A stretch of DNA of 64,000 nt from Desulfocucumis sp964643075 (GCA_964643075.1 CAZXQO010000001.1:124001-188000), one strand, 5' to 3'; counted from the first letter of the stretch, positions 53,532 to 62,425 are shown. Notes: generated by a model not told the origin, from the sequence alone. Made by a program: numbers and translations.

Positions 53532-53716
53532 CGGCTGAAATATTGCATTGTTTTAGACATAGGCATTAAGGAAGCTTCCTGAACTGTAAACTCCCAGGTA
53601 AGTCATGTTCATGGCTGAGTACATATACTGGCTGAGATTTTGCTGGAGTTGCGATTATTACAATTAATTTTAAAGGATTTATTTTAACCACATAGAATTA
53701 TTTAGTAATTTAATAT

Positions 53717-53747
53717 TAACGACCACCATGAACTTGGGTGGTCGTTA
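53717..53747 (+). terminator. Hairpin before the ankyrin gene
   Basis: A perfect 11-bp stem TAACGACCACC/GGTGGTCGTTA (53717-53727 with 53737-53747), 9-nt loop. It lies 50 bp upstream of the ATG at 53797, so it is either a leader hairpin or a terminator left at an insertion edge. Confidence 0.45.
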
Positions 53748-53796
53748 TAGTTTAGTCTCCTTTCGACAAATATTTCATTTTTAAGGGGGATAAATA

Positions 53797-55413
53797 ATGA
53801 GGCAGTTCCAAGTCATCTTTATATCAATTCTTATAATTTTTTGTTTTGCAAGTGCCGTAGAAGCATCACCCATTGTATTAGTTAATAATAATTTGCTAAA
53901 ATACGATCCCGATGCACCAACTTTAGTAGAAAATAATCGTATATTAGTTCCTCTCCGCTCAATTTTTGAAGCTCTGGGAGCAAACGTCAAATGGGATGAA
54001 AATACACAAACAGTAACTGCCACCAAAGATGATGTAGAAATAAAGATTATTATAGGAGGTATGGCATATAAAAATAATCAACCTGTTCAACTCGATGTGC
54101 CGGCCAGGATTTTAAATGACCATACAATGGTTCCCTTACGTTTTGTCAGCGAAGCCCTGGGTGCAAAAGTGAACTGGTACGAAGAATATCAAACCATATT
54201 AATATCAACAAAAGATTCTAATGCTAATAGTTTGGATAATTTAGCCACGCTCAGTAATGAAATGCTTAATAAACTATTAATTGCACATTCCCGTGAAGTA
54301 AACATAAGTATCGTCGATAAATTGCTGGTTGCAGGAGCTGATCCTAATGCCAAAGGAGAACGAACCGAATCAGTGCTACAAGCAGCTTCAGAGAATGGGA
54401 ATATCGAGGTAGTCAAAGCTTTGCTAGCAGCCGGGGCTGACGTAAATTACTCCACCCCGGAGAATGGAATAACTGCCCTGTCAAATGCCGCAAGCATGGG
54501 GCATAAAGATGCAGTAATTGCGTTGTTGAAAGCCGGCGCAAACCCTAATCAATCTTCCTCAGATGGAGAAACTCCTTTGATGGGTGCCGTAGAGGGTGGC
54601 TTTACAGATATAGTTAAAGTTTTGTTGGATGCGGGTGCTGACCCAAAAGCAAAGTCGAGATATGGGGATACTGCTCTTGGTTATGCAAGTATTAATGATA
54701 CGGAAATAATTATTTCCCTTCTTAAATCCGGGGCCAATCCTAATGAAACAAATTATGAAGATTATACCATTCTTATGGAAGCTGCAGCCAAGGGTAATTT
54801 ATCACTGGTTCAAGCCCTACTAAATGCTGGTGCGGATGTAAACAAAAAAGATGAAGAGGGGTTAACTGCATTAACTCTGGCCAAAAAAAACAAACACACT
54901 GATGTAGCTGAGCTTTTGGAAAAGGCAGGAGCGAAGGAGTCTGATAATTATCTAACATATTCAAATGCTGCTTATGGTATAAAAATTGCGTATCCGAAAG
55001 ATTGGATCCGATACTATCCTAGGCAAAATGTCATAGTTGGTTTTTATGTTTCCGATACTAGCAGCACTGATCCTTTTACCGCTCATATAGCCATATCATA
55101 TTTAGATCTGGCAAAATACCCAATGACTTTGGAACAATATGCCGATCATGCCCTTGATAATACCAGGCGTTATCTTATTGGCGACATTAAAGAAATTGAA
55201 AGGGTTCCAACTACACTTTCCGGTAGCCCGGCTATAAAAATAATTTGTACTGGCACATTAGGGCAACAAGAAATAAAGATGATGGAAGTCTGTACCGTAA
55301 AAAATAATTATATTTATTTTATTGGTTATTCTGCCAAATCAAGCCGGTATCAAATGTATATAGATACTATACAAAAAATGATTGATTCTTTTGAAATAAT
55401 CGAAAAGGAATAA
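53797..55413 (+). CDS. Secreted stalk-domain and ankyrin-repeat protein
   Basis: A 538-residue exported protein. Signal peptide 1-23 (cleavage after VEA). Copper amine oxidase N-terminal stalk domain about 25-130 (ENNRILVPLRSIFEALGANV; DHTMVPLRFVSEALGAKVNW). Seven or so ankyrin repeats about 165-390 (GNIEVVKALLAAGADVNYST; GADPKAKSRYGDTALGYAS; AADVNKKDEEGLTALTLAKK type). A C-terminal domain about 395-535 resembles PsbP/DUF1795 lipoprotein domains (YGIKIAYPKDWIRYY). The ATG follows AAGGGGGATAAATA. It is AT-rich compared with its neighbours and is the only plus-strand gene in the minus-strand surface region, so it may have been inserted there. Confidence 0.85.
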   Translation: MRQFQVIFISILIIFCFASAVEASPIVLVNNNLLKYDPDAPTLVENNRILVPLRSIFEALGANVKWDENTQTVTATKDDVEIKIIIGGMAYKNNQPVQLDVPARILNDHTMVPLRFVSEALGAKVNWYEEYQTILISTKDSNANSLDNLATLSNEMLNKLLIAHSREVNISIVDKLLVAGADPNAKGERTESVLQAASENGNIEVVKALLAAGADVNYSTPENGITALSNAASMGHKDAVIALLKAGANPNQSSSDGETPLMGAVEGGFTDIVKVLLDAGADPKAKSRYGDTALGYASINDTEIIISLLKSGANPNETNYEDYTILMEAAAKGNLSLVQALLNAGADVNKKDEEGLTALTLAKKNKHTDVAELLEKAGAKESDNYLTYSNAAYGIKIAYPKDWIRYYPRQNVIVGFYVSDTSSTDPFTAHIAISYLDLAKYPMTLEQYADHALDNTRRYLIGDIKEIERVPTTLSGSPAIKIICTGTLGQQEIKMMEVCTVKNNYIYFIGYSAKSSRYQMYIDTIQKMIDSFEIIEKE

Positions 55414-55504
55414 AATATGTTATTATAAGGGTCTATCTATCAGTTAGTCAATTGACTGAAGCTAGCTATTTATTCTCATTATTTAATCAAACCGATATAT
55501 ACAT

Positions 55505-56725
55505 TTACTTTTCAAAACGCAGCGCTTCGATGGGGTCCAGTGCCGTTGCTTGTTTGGCGGGATAAAATCCGAAGAATATCCCAACGGCTGCGGAAAAGCC
55601 GGCTGACAGCAAAATTGAGTATAGAGTTACCGAGGTCGACCAGCCGCCGATAACGGACAATAGCTTTGATCCTGTCACCCCCAGCAGTATTCCTGCAATT
55701 CCTCCTAACAAACAGAGTACCAGGGCTTCCACCAAAAACTGATTGCGAATGTTGCTGTCAGTGGCCCCCACCGCCATGCGCAACCCAATTTCCCTGGTTC
55801 TTTCCGTTACGGATACCAGCATAATATTCATAATTCCTATTCCACCCACCAGCAGGGAAACTGCGGCAACACTGGCCAGCATCATGGTCATCACTGCCGA
55901 GGTGCTTTCGACTGCTGCAAGCAGCTCCGCCTGATTTCGAACATGAAAATCTGCATCTTCATTATTTTGTATACCATGCCTTTCCCGGAGCAAGGTCTCA
56001 ATGCTGCTTTGAAGCGAATCCATACTTTCCTGAGATTCAGCCTGCACGGTGATCTGGCTGACATATTCTTGCCCCAGCATTTTTCTCTGGGCCGTAGTTA
56101 CCGGGATATAAACAACATCATCTTGATCCTGGCCCATCATGGCCGATCCTTTGCTGGCCAGCACACCCACCACTGTATAGGACAGCTTGTTAATGCGGAT
56201 TTTGGTTCCTACGGGGTCTTTGCCTTCAGGGTAAAGGTTATCCACCACGGTCTGGCCCAACACCGCCACCGGGGTAGCACTGCTGATATCCTCATCCGTA
56301 AAGAAAGAGCCTGATGTGCTGGGCCAGTCTTTTATCTTCTGCAGTTCCGGCGAGGTTCCGCTGTATTGGGAGGTCCAGGTCTCGCTGCCATATGCTATAG
56401 TGGCGCTGCCGCTAACTGCGGGAGCCACGTTGGCGACCTTATCAAGCTTCGATATGGCTTTCGCATCATCCAGGGTGAGGGTATTGACGCTGCCCCCTGC
56501 TCCCCGCACGGGTCCCTGCTGCTCTTCTCCCGGCATTACCATCAACAGGTTTGAGCCCATGCTGGAAATCTCGTCGGTTATTCTTTTACCGGCTCCCTGC
56601 CCCACAGAAATCATAATTATAACTGCGGAGACGCCGATTATTATGCCCAGCATGGTCAGGACGGAGCGAAGTTTGTTTGCTTTAATACCGTTTAGGGCCA
56701 CTTGCAGGTTGCTTTTAAAATTCAT
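55505..56725 (-). CDS. MacB-type ABC transporter permease
   Basis: A 406-residue FtsX/MacB-type permease: one N-terminal helix (SVLTMLGIIIGVSAVIIMIS), a large extracytoplasmic MacB_PCD domain (about 45-275) and three C-terminal helices starting near 285 (VAAVSLLVGGIGIMNIMLVS; REIGLRMAVGAT motif). It works with the ATPase and the adaptor of the same operon as a tripartite-like exporter of peptides, antibiotics or lipids. The start ATG overlaps the ATPase stop by one base. Confidence 0.92.
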   Translation of the reverse strand: MNFKSNLQVALNGIKANKLRSVLTMLGIIIGVSAVIIMISVGQGAGKRITDEISSMGSNLLMVMPGEEQQGPVRGAGGSVNTLTLDDAKAISKLDKVANVAPAVSGSATIAYGSETWTSQYSGTSPELQKIKDWPSTSGSFFTDEDISSATPVAVLGQTVVDNLYPEGKDPVGTKIRINKLSYTVVGVLASKGSAMMGQDQDDVVYIPVTTAQRKMLGQEYVSQITVQAESQESMDSLQSSIETLLRERHGIQNNEDADFHVRNQAELLAAVESTSAVMTMMLASVAAVSLLVGGIGIMNIMLVSVTERTREIGLRMAVGATDSNIRNQFLVEALVLCLLGGIAGILLGVTGSKLLSVIGGWSTSVTLYSILLSAGFSAAVGIFFGFYPAKQATALDPIEALRFEK

Positions 56726-57474
56726 TAAACTACCTCCGCATCATCCACCGGATAGGCCGCCAGTTCCTCTGCGGCGTTTCTGGGATTAGGAACTTGTTTA
56801 TCACTGACTATACGCCCGTCCTTTATTCTGATTATCCTGCTGCAGTGCAGGGCTATATCCTCTTCGTGGGTAACCATTACCACCGTAATCCCCTTTTCCC
56901 AGTTTAGCCGCTGGATAACAGACATTATTTCCATACTGGTTCTTGAATCCAGGGCGCCGGTGGGCTCGTCCGCAAGAACCATGGAAGGATTGTTCACCAG
57001 TGCCCTGGCTATGGCCACCCTTTGCTGCTGGCCGCCGGACATCTGGCTGGGCAGGTGATTGAGGTAGGCAGAGAGTCCGACCCAGCCAAGAGCTACCTTA
57101 GCCCTATCTTCCATGTCGCTTCTTTCGATGCCGGCATAAATCAGCGGCAGCTGAACATTCGCCTTTACGCTTGACCTTCCCAACAGATTAAACCCCTGAA
57201 ATATAAAGCCTAATTTTTTATTTCTAATGGCAGCCAGTTGTTTTTTATCCAGTTGCGACACATCCTGACCTTCAAGGCAATATGCCCCTTCTGTTGGTCT
57301 GTCCAGGCAGCCAATTATATTTAGCAGTGTGCTTTTACCGGAACCTGAAGAACCCATTATGGCCAGCATCTCTCCTTCCGGCACGATCAGGTCGATGCCC
57401 CTTACCGCATGAATCAGGGTTCCCCCCAATTTATAGACCTTTTTAATTCCTTCCAGATTGATTGTGGTTTTCAA
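56725..57474 (-). CDS. MacB/LolD-type ABC transporter ATPase
   Basis: A 249-residue ATPase with Walker A GSSGSGKSTLLNIIG, signature QMSGGQQQRVAIARAL, Walker B MVLADEPTGALD and the GFIFQGFNLLGR Q-loop typical of MacB/LolD/Salivaricin-type exporters. It is the energising subunit for the adjacent permease. It lies 36 bp after the adaptor gene. Confidence 0.93.
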   Translation of the reverse strand: MKTTINLEGIKKVYKLGGTLIHAVRGIDLIVPEGEMLAIMGSSGSGKSTLLNIIGCLDRPTEGAYCLEGQDVSQLDKKQLAAIRNKKLGFIFQGFNLLGRSSVKANVQLPLIYAGIERSDMEDRAKVALGWVGLSAYLNHLPSQMSGGQQQRVAIARALVNNPSMVLADEPTGALDSRTSMEIMSVIQRLNWEKGITVVMVTHEEDIALHCSRIIRIKDGRIVSDKQVPNPRNAAEELAAYPVDDAEVV

Positions 57475-57510
57475 TGCCCCGCCACTCCCCCTACTGTTCC
57501 TATATAAAAA

Positions 57511-58956
57511 TCAGTTCGGTCCGCCACCGGGCGGCGGCCCTCCGGCTCCGCCAAGCATGCCCTGACTGCTTTTAGAATTATTTTTGGTGCTTGAAGAACT
57601 GGATGTTGTCTGCGCAGCCTGGCTCGTGGAACCGGTAATAACTGTCTCCCCTTCTTTTAGCCCGCTAATCACTTCATAATTGGTCAAGTCGGACAACCCT
57701 AGCACCACCTGTCTGAACTCGGGAGAGCCTGATTTGCTCTTCACTAAAACCATGGCGCGCTGCCCTTGTGCACTTTTCGTCGTTACTAAGCTATTTTTTT
57801 TCGCTGAGGCGTCCATTTGTTTAGTTGCGTAACTTTCTGCATAGGTTACAGACCCCTTGGGAATGGTCAGGGCACTTTCACGCTGATCCACTATGATGGT
57901 CACGTCGGCGGGCATGCCGGCTTTCAACTCAGCGTAATTTTTGTCCAGTTGTATTATCACGTCATAAATCTGTACATTAGACTCCGTTGTAGCAATAGGG
58001 GAAATACTGCTCACCTTCCCGGCAAATGTTTTATCCGGGTATGAGTTAACCGTGAATTCCACCTTCTGCCCCACCTGGGTCTTGCCGATATCCCCTTCAT
58101 TTACCTGGGCTTCTTCCTGTAAGGCTTCAGAAATCACTTCCATAAAGCCGCCGCCGCTGGTGTTGTTGTTATTGGCGGTAGCCCGTTGGCCTTCCGCCCC
58201 ACTAATCGAGCTAACAATGCCATCAATGGGACTTACCAGCCTGGCATCGGAAAGCGAGTTTTTAGCAACCTGCAACTGGGCTTTGGCGCTTGCCACCTGC
58301 GCAGATGCAGAAGCAATATCTTCCTGGCGGTTCCCTTTCTGCAAGCTTTTTAAAGACGCTTTAGCCTGTTTTAAACTAGCCTCCGCATTGTCGAAATCAG
58401 CTTTAACCTGATCAAGTTCTGACTGGGATAACGCCCCGGCCTGGTATAAAGTCTGATTTCTTTCCAGAGTGGCTTTGGCAAGATTATAACTTACCTGAGC
58501 CATGCTCACTTTTGCCTCAGCTTGTTCCAATTCTTCTTGCGTGGAGCCGTTCTTCAATAGCTCCAGCTTCGCGGACTGGCTATCATAGTTTGCCTGGGCT
58601 TGCAGTACATCCGCATCGAGGTTGCCTGTTTCCAACTCGGCCAGAAGTTGGTTTGGTTCTACTTTGTCGCCGACTTTTACATAAATCTTTTTGACTATTT
58701 CTGCGCTTTTAAAACTCATACTAATTGTTTCAACCGGCTCAATCGTTCCGCTGGCGGATATAGTGTTGGTTATGTTGCCGCGTTTCACGGTATTGGTCAG
58801 GTAATCTCCGGTTGCCTTCGAGGATCCGCTCAGGATAAAATAAAGGGCTAGCGAAATCCCGGCGCCCGCTATAATGCCAAACATTACCTTTTTCTTTTTT
58901 ACGTAGCCAGTTAAAGAACCCAATCTCATAAAAAATGATTTTTTTTCGTTTTGCAA
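57511..58956 (-). CDS. MacA/HlyD-type efflux adaptor
   Basis: A 481-residue membrane fusion protein: an N-terminal helix (VMFGIIAGAGISLALYFILS), a lipoyl-like half (AEIVKKIYVKVGDKVEPNQL), a long coiled-coil hairpin (about 115-250), a second lipoyl half, a beta-barrel domain and a Gly/Pro-rich end. It is the MacA partner of the following ATPase and permease. The TTG start lies 8 nt after AGGAGG. Box copy B lies about 360 bp upstream with only a GT39 remnant between, so this operon may be read from that promoter. Confidence 0.9.
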   Translation of the reverse strand: MQNEKKSFFMRLGSLTGYVKKKKVMFGIIAGAGISLALYFILSGSSKATGDYLTNTVKRGNITNTISASGTIEPVETISMSFKSAEIVKKIYVKVGDKVEPNQLLAELETGNLDADVLQAQANYDSQSAKLELLKNGSTQEELEQAEAKVSMAQVSYNLAKATLERNQTLYQAGALSQSELDQVKADFDNAEASLKQAKASLKSLQKGNRQEDIASASAQVASAKAQLQVAKNSLSDARLVSPIDGIVSSISGAEGQRATANNNNTSGGGFMEVISEALQEEAQVNEGDIGKTQVGQKVEFTVNSYPDKTFAGKVSSISPIATTESNVQIYDVIIQLDKNYAELKAGMPADVTIIVDQRESALTIPKGSVTYAESYATKQMDASAKKNSLVTTKSAQGQRAMVLVKSKSGSPEFRQVVLGLSDLTNYEVISGLKEGETVITGSTSQAAQTTSSSSSTKNNSKSSQGMLGGAGGPPPGGGPN

Positions 58957-59014
58957 TTTGGTATCCTCCTGTTAATAACACGGAAATTCGTCAGCGTAGC
59001 AAATCCATTATCTC

Positions 59015-59084
59015 AAGACACGAGGAGGGTTCTTTTGTCTTTGTGTCTCTGGTTTTTAAGATGCAAGAAACGTCCCCGTGTCTT
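59015..59084. repeat. REP-like inverted repeat
   Basis: AAGACACG (59015-59022) pairs with CGTGTCTT (59077-59084), and inner GG-rich and GTTTCTT-like parts continue the fold. It has the GGGACG/TTCTTTTGTCTT look of bacterial REP elements and no coding capacity. Confidence 0.45.
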
Positions 59085-59098
59085 TATTTCTTTGCCGT

Positions 59099-59235
59099 CT
59101 ACTCATTGAAAATTATGTAATAAGAGTTGGTATACTGATCGTTCCAGATGTTGAAAATATTTAAGAAGGCAAATAGCGGGTCAATGCCAATCAGGATCAT
59201 ATCGAAACATTGGTCTTGTTCCGGTCTCATGTCAT
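59099..59235 (-). pseudogene. N-terminal remnant of a GT39 glycosyltransferase gene
   Basis: After correcting one lost base near the start, the frame reads MTVRPEQDQCFDMILIGIDP, then LFAFLNIFNIWNDQYTNSYY and a stop. This aligns with the first 45 residues of the intact GT39 protein (MTVRPKQGQRFDMTLVCIAL, LNIYNIWNDQYANAYY). The ribosome site AAAGGGGGAAC is also preserved. It sits directly downstream of box copy B, just as the intact gene follows copy A. Confidence 0.85.
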
Positions 59236-59311
59236 GTTCCCCCTTTCATTTATCTTGTTTCAGTGTCGTTATGGGTAGCCCCCAGTGATGACCATCCTTT
59301 TTCTTTTCCAA

Positions 59312-59387
59312 ATAATACTCCCTATAGCTGAATCGTCCCTTAACGGTAACTGAACGTTGCTTGAGTAAAGGCTGAATATATGCTGAA
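59312..59387 (-). promoter_or_regulatory. TTCAG-box array and promoter (copy B)
   Basis: The same six boxes at 11-bp period (plus-strand coordinates 59383, 59372, 59361, 59350, 59339, 59328), followed after 10 nt by TATTAT (59317-59312). It now precedes the GT39 remnant and, about 360 bp on, the MacAB-type operon. Confidence 0.8.
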
Positions 59388-59401
59388 AAAGGCAGCAGAA
59401 A

Positions 59402-59461
59402 AAACGGGGGAACGGTTCAGGTGTTTTCTTTTCTTGAAACACCTGAACCGTTCCCCCGTTT
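59402..59461 (-). terminator. Strong terminator after the sensor kinase
   Basis: A perfect 25-bp inverted repeat (59402-59426 with 59437-59461), 10-nt loop, followed on the minus strand by a T run. It lies 53 bp beyond the kinase stop and immediately upstream of box copy B. Confidence 0.9.
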
Positions 59462-59514
59462 AGAATGCCGTCATTGAAGTTGGGCTAATATGAACACTTT
59501 AAGAAACATTCAGT

Positions 59515-61068
59515 TTATTCGGAAAGCCATATATGAAATGTACAGCCTTCTCCCTCTTGACTTTCAACGCTAACGGTTCCTCCATGGGCATCTATAATGG
59601 ATTTGGTGATCGCTAAGCCTAAACCGGCTCCGCCGTATTTGCGCGTCCGGGAGGAATCGCTGCGGTAAAAACGGTCGAAGATGTGGAGGAGATGACTCTC
59701 ACTGATCCCCGGCCCGTTATCTTGAACGGACAATTCCACACCGTTGTTTTTTCCAAACAAAGATACCAGGATATGACCCTTTTCAGGGTCCGTCTGCTGC
59801 ACCGCATTTTGAAACAAATTTAAAATCACCTGTTTCATTTTATCCGCATCATATTTGCATTTTATTTTTGGTTCGATCGATAAGTCAAGCCTTCTGTTAC
59901 CGGCCAGAATGCGCAGCTGCGGCTCCATATCCCGGATAACGGTATCCAGCAAGCCTTCCGTAAGCTCAATGTGAGGTGTGCGGTCAATTTTAGCCAGGAG
60001 CAGAAGATCATGCACCAATTTATTGAGGCGCTCCGATTCGCCATGCATACTTCTTAGCGCTTTATGCAATTGATCTGGTTGATTGGCCGCACCCCGGAGC
60101 AGTACCTCCAAAAATCCGTGAATGGAAGTTAACGGCGTACGAAGCTCATGAGAGGCGTCCGCTATAAAGCGGCGCATCTGTTCCTTGGTTTCTCTTTCCG
60201 CTGCAAAGGAGGCTTCCAGCCGCTCCAGCATGCCGTTAAAGGATTCTGCCAAACGATCGATTTCCATCTGTCCTTGCAGGGTTGGGAAACGCCGTGCTAA
60301 ATTACCCGCATCGATTTGTTCCGCAGTTTCCACCATGTTGAATAAGGGAACCAGCGTTCTTTTAAGAAGCGGTAAAAAGCAAAACAATCCAAACAGCATG
60401 GCAACGAGGGAAAGGAACAAAAAAGTAAGCAGTTGACGAATAAGCAGCTCTTTGAGCGGGCTTGTCAAAGTGCTTACTTGAACGACGCCAAGCACCTGTC
60501 CGCGGTCAAAAACCGGTTGTAATACCAATAATTGTTCCGATCCCCCAGCATCAACTATTTTGTAGTCCGGTCCTGGTTTCTTCTTCACATCCAAATACTC
60601 CGGCTTATCCAACCTCGGAGGTTTTATGCTGCCGTACCCATTTTCTCCAGCATCATTAATAACTTTGTTGCCCGGCCCCGGTTTTTTCTTCATTTCATCT
60701 AAATACTCTTGGGTATCCAATCTAGGAGGATTTATGTTGCCGGGTCCATTTGGCAATACGGAATAATTACCTTCCGCATCAATAAATGCAAGGCTTGCCC
60801 CAGGAATAAAAAAGATCGGTGGGCGCATATTGCCATTTTCCGGGCTTGTGTCGAGATGCTGCCAAGCATCTTGTGGAATCGACGCGATCTGGCCTTGAAG
60901 AGTGTCAGCCCTATTTCTGTAAATAACCTCCCGCATAAAAGCATATTGAAACAGGCCAATAAGCAAGAGCAAAACGGCAAGGATTAGCAGTGTGCGGGAT
61001 AACAGTTGAATCTTAAGTGAGTTAGGAGCAAAAAAAGATCTAATTCCAGAGCTTATCTTTTGGTTCAT
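59515..61068 (-). CDS. Membrane sensor histidine kinase (HAMP type)
   Basis: A 517-residue kinase: helix 1 (about 22-45), an extracellular domain to about 205, helix 2, HAMP (about 225-285), HisKA with phospho-histidine in IADASHELRTPLTSIHGFLE, and HATPase ending GAGLGLAITKSIIDAHGGTV. The sensor domain has an internal duplication: NPPRLDTQEYLDEMKKKPGP (about 113-132) and KPPRLDKPEYLDVKKKPGP (about 149-167). It overlaps the regulator gene by 4 bp, so they form a two-component operon. The signal is unknown; control of surface glycosylation and MacAB-type export suggests cell-envelope stress. Confidence 0.92.
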   Translation of the reverse strand: MNQKISSGIRSFFAPNSLKIQLLSRTLLILAVLLLLIGLFQYAFMREVIYRNRADTLQGQIASIPQDAWQHLDTSPENGNMRPPIFFIPGASLAFIDAEGNYSVLPNGPGNINPPRLDTQEYLDEMKKKPGPGNKVINDAGENGYGSIKPPRLDKPEYLDVKKKPGPDYKIVDAGGSEQLLVLQPVFDRGQVLGVVQVSTLTSPLKELLIRQLLTFLFLSLVAMLFGLFCFLPLLKRTLVPLFNMVETAEQIDAGNLARRFPTLQGQMEIDRLAESFNGMLERLEASFAAERETKEQMRRFIADASHELRTPLTSIHGFLEVLLRGAANQPDQLHKALRSMHGESERLNKLVHDLLLLAKIDRTPHIELTEGLLDTVIRDMEPQLRILAGNRRLDLSIEPKIKCKYDADKMKQVILNLFQNAVQQTDPEKGHILVSLFGKNNGVELSVQDNGPGISESHLLHIFDRFYRSDSSRTRKYGGAGLGLAITKSIIDAHGGTVSVESQEGEGCTFHIWLSE

Positions 61069-61748
61069 GGCAGATCAACCCGGTATCCTGATCCGCGCAG
61101 GGTTCGTATTAATTTATGGTCTTTGTCGTTTAATTTATCCCGCAACGAACGTATATACACCTCAACAATATTTTCCTCTCCCCCGAAATCATAGCCCCAT
61201 ACTTTATCCAAAATTGTCGTTTTACTTAAAACCAGCCCGTGATTGAGAACTAAAAATTTAAGGAGTTCATATTCTGTTGGAGACAGCTCCAAAACCCGAT
61301 CATTGAGTCTGATTTCCTTGCGGCGGTCATCAATGTGAAACGGCCCAATCACGACTTCCCCAAATAAGTTCGGAAACTGATTACGGATTCTGGCATAGAT
61401 CCTGGCGAGCAGTTCCTCAAAACTAAAAGGTTTTACCATGTAATCATCGGCTCCAATGGTAAGACCCTTCACCCGATCATCCACCTCATCCTTGGCCGTC
61501 AGCATGATTACCGCCACATTCTCCGTTTTTTTGAGCATCCGGCACACTTCGAAACCGTCCATTCCGGGCATCATGACATCTAGTATAGCCACATGGGGCT
61601 GGAATTGCCTCAACAGTGTAATGGCTGTCATGCCGTCCTGGGCGGTCTGCACTTCAAATCCTTCATTTTGCAGACCGAGCTCTAAAAACTGTAGTATATT
61701 CGGTTCATCGTCCACTAATAATATTTTGATTCCCTTTAATTGTTGCAT
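61065..61748 (-). CDS. OmpR/PhoB-family response regulator of the TTCAG regulon
   Basis: About 227 residues: receiver (IKILLVDDEPNILQFLELGL; VAILDVMMPGMDGFEVCRML; Lys in YMVKPFSFEELLAR) and a winged-helix domain (LSPTEYELLKFLVLNHGLVL; IVEVYIRSLRDKLNDKDHKL; GSGYRV). Its own promoter carries five TTCAG boxes at 11-bp period, the same geometry as copies A to C, so it is the natural candidate for the regulator that binds them, with positive feedback. Of the two ATGs, 61748 has better spacing from GGGTGG than 61757. A REP-like hairpin lies in its leader. Confidence 0.92.
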   Translation of the reverse strand: MQQLKGIKILLVDDEPNILQFLELGLQNEGFEVQTAQDGMTAITLLRQFQPHVAILDVMMPGMDGFEVCRMLKKTENVAVIMLTAKDEVDDRVKGLTIGADDYMVKPFSFEELLARIYARIRNQFPNLFGEVVIGPFHIDDRRKEIRLNDRVLELSPTEYELLKFLVLNHGLVLSKTTILDKVWGYDFGGEENIVEVYIRSLRDKLNDKDHKLIRTLRGSGYRVDLP

Positions 61749-61770
61749 TCTTGACATACCACCCTTTTAT

Positions 61771-61830
61771 CGGGGACATTCCATCAGAGACATACCATTG
61801 GGGACATTCCTCATAAGGAGGTGTGTCCCC
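61771..61830. repeat. REP-like GGGGACATTCC repeat in the regulator leader
   Basis: GGGGACATTCC occurs twice (from 61772 and 61800), and the second copy forms a hairpin with GGTGTGTCCCC (GGGGACA 61800-61806 with TGTCCCC 61824-61830, inner CCTC/GAGG). It is the same family as 5708-5736 and lies between the predicted transcription start and the start codon of the regulator gene. Confidence 0.65.
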
Positions 61831-61847
61831 GTTCCTTTATTGTTGTC

Positions 61848-61912
61848 ATTATATTTATATTATCTGGATCATAACTGAAACCGTACTGAATGAAAACTGA
61901 AAATTTGTTGAA
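61848..61912 (-). promoter_or_regulatory. TTCAG-box array and promoter of the regulator-kinase operon
   Basis: On the minus strand TTCAA, TTCAG, TTCAG, TTCAG, TCCAG begin 11 bp apart (plus-strand coordinates 61908, 61897, 61886, 61875, 61864). Ten nt later comes a perfect TATAAT (61853-61848). The flanking sequence is unrelated to copies A-C, so the shared boxes and spacing are conserved by function and not by recent copying. Confidence 0.82.
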
Positions 61913-61952
61913 AATCAGTATTTTCCATAATTTTGGATCAATGGGAACAACA

Positions 61953-62324
61953 TCATTCCTTATCCTTTATTCTGAAACCAAATCCCCACACTGTATCAAT
62001 TTTCAGAATTGAGCCAGCATCAGAAAGTTTTTTCCGGATTCTTTTGATCATATCATCAGTCGCCCGGGTTTCCACTTCGTTTTCAAAGCCCCAAACCTTT
62101 TCTAGAAGTTCACTGCGGCTAACCGCCATGTTTCTATTATTAGCCAGATAATAGAGCAATGAAAATTCCATTCCCGTAAGTCCTATGTTTTTAGCATTGA
62201 ACTCAGCACACTTGGTATCGGGATTTATTAAAACATCTGAAATCTTGACAATATGATTACTTCCAACGCTATTTTTTTCTAATCCAATTCTTCTAATATA
62301 TAATTTCTTATCCATAAATTTCAT
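61953..62324 (-). CDS. Winged-helix DNA-binding protein, receiver-less OmpR type
   Basis: A 123-residue protein whose last 95 residues are a complete OmpR/PhoB-type effector domain (GLTGMEFSLLYYLANNRNMA; SELLEKVWGFENEVETRATD; DTVWGFGFRI). The start MKFMDKKLYIRRIGLEKN looks like the hinge after a receiver, so it is probably the 3' end of a response regulator gene that lost its receiver. It could still be a working DNA-binding protein. GC content is low. Confidence 0.7.
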   Translation of the reverse strand: MKFMDKKLYIRRIGLEKNSVGSNHIVKISDVLINPDTKCAEFNAKNIGLTGMEFSLLYYLANNRNMAVSRSELLEKVWGFENEVETRATDDMIKRIRKKLSDAGSILKIDTVWGFGFRIKDKE

Positions 62325-62387
62325 TCGCCTCTAAATTGATTCTAACATTAAAAAATGTAATTTTACTGAACAATCTTGCTGCTTCAA

Positions 62388-62425
62388 TTTTGCCACAGTT
62401 TTGCCACAGTTTCGCTATATTATAA
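62388..62425 (+). promoter_or_regulatory. Tandem 11-bp repeats and promoter of the FlxA-like gene
   Basis: TTTTGCCACAG occurs twice without a gap (62388-62398, 62399-62409), then TTTCGCTATAT and a -10-like TATATTATAA (from 62416). The 11-bp step again fits an OmpR/PhoB-type regulator, but the box differs from TTCAG, so a different regulator is likely. The remaining 62426-62671 holds only short broken frames. Confidence 0.6.
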
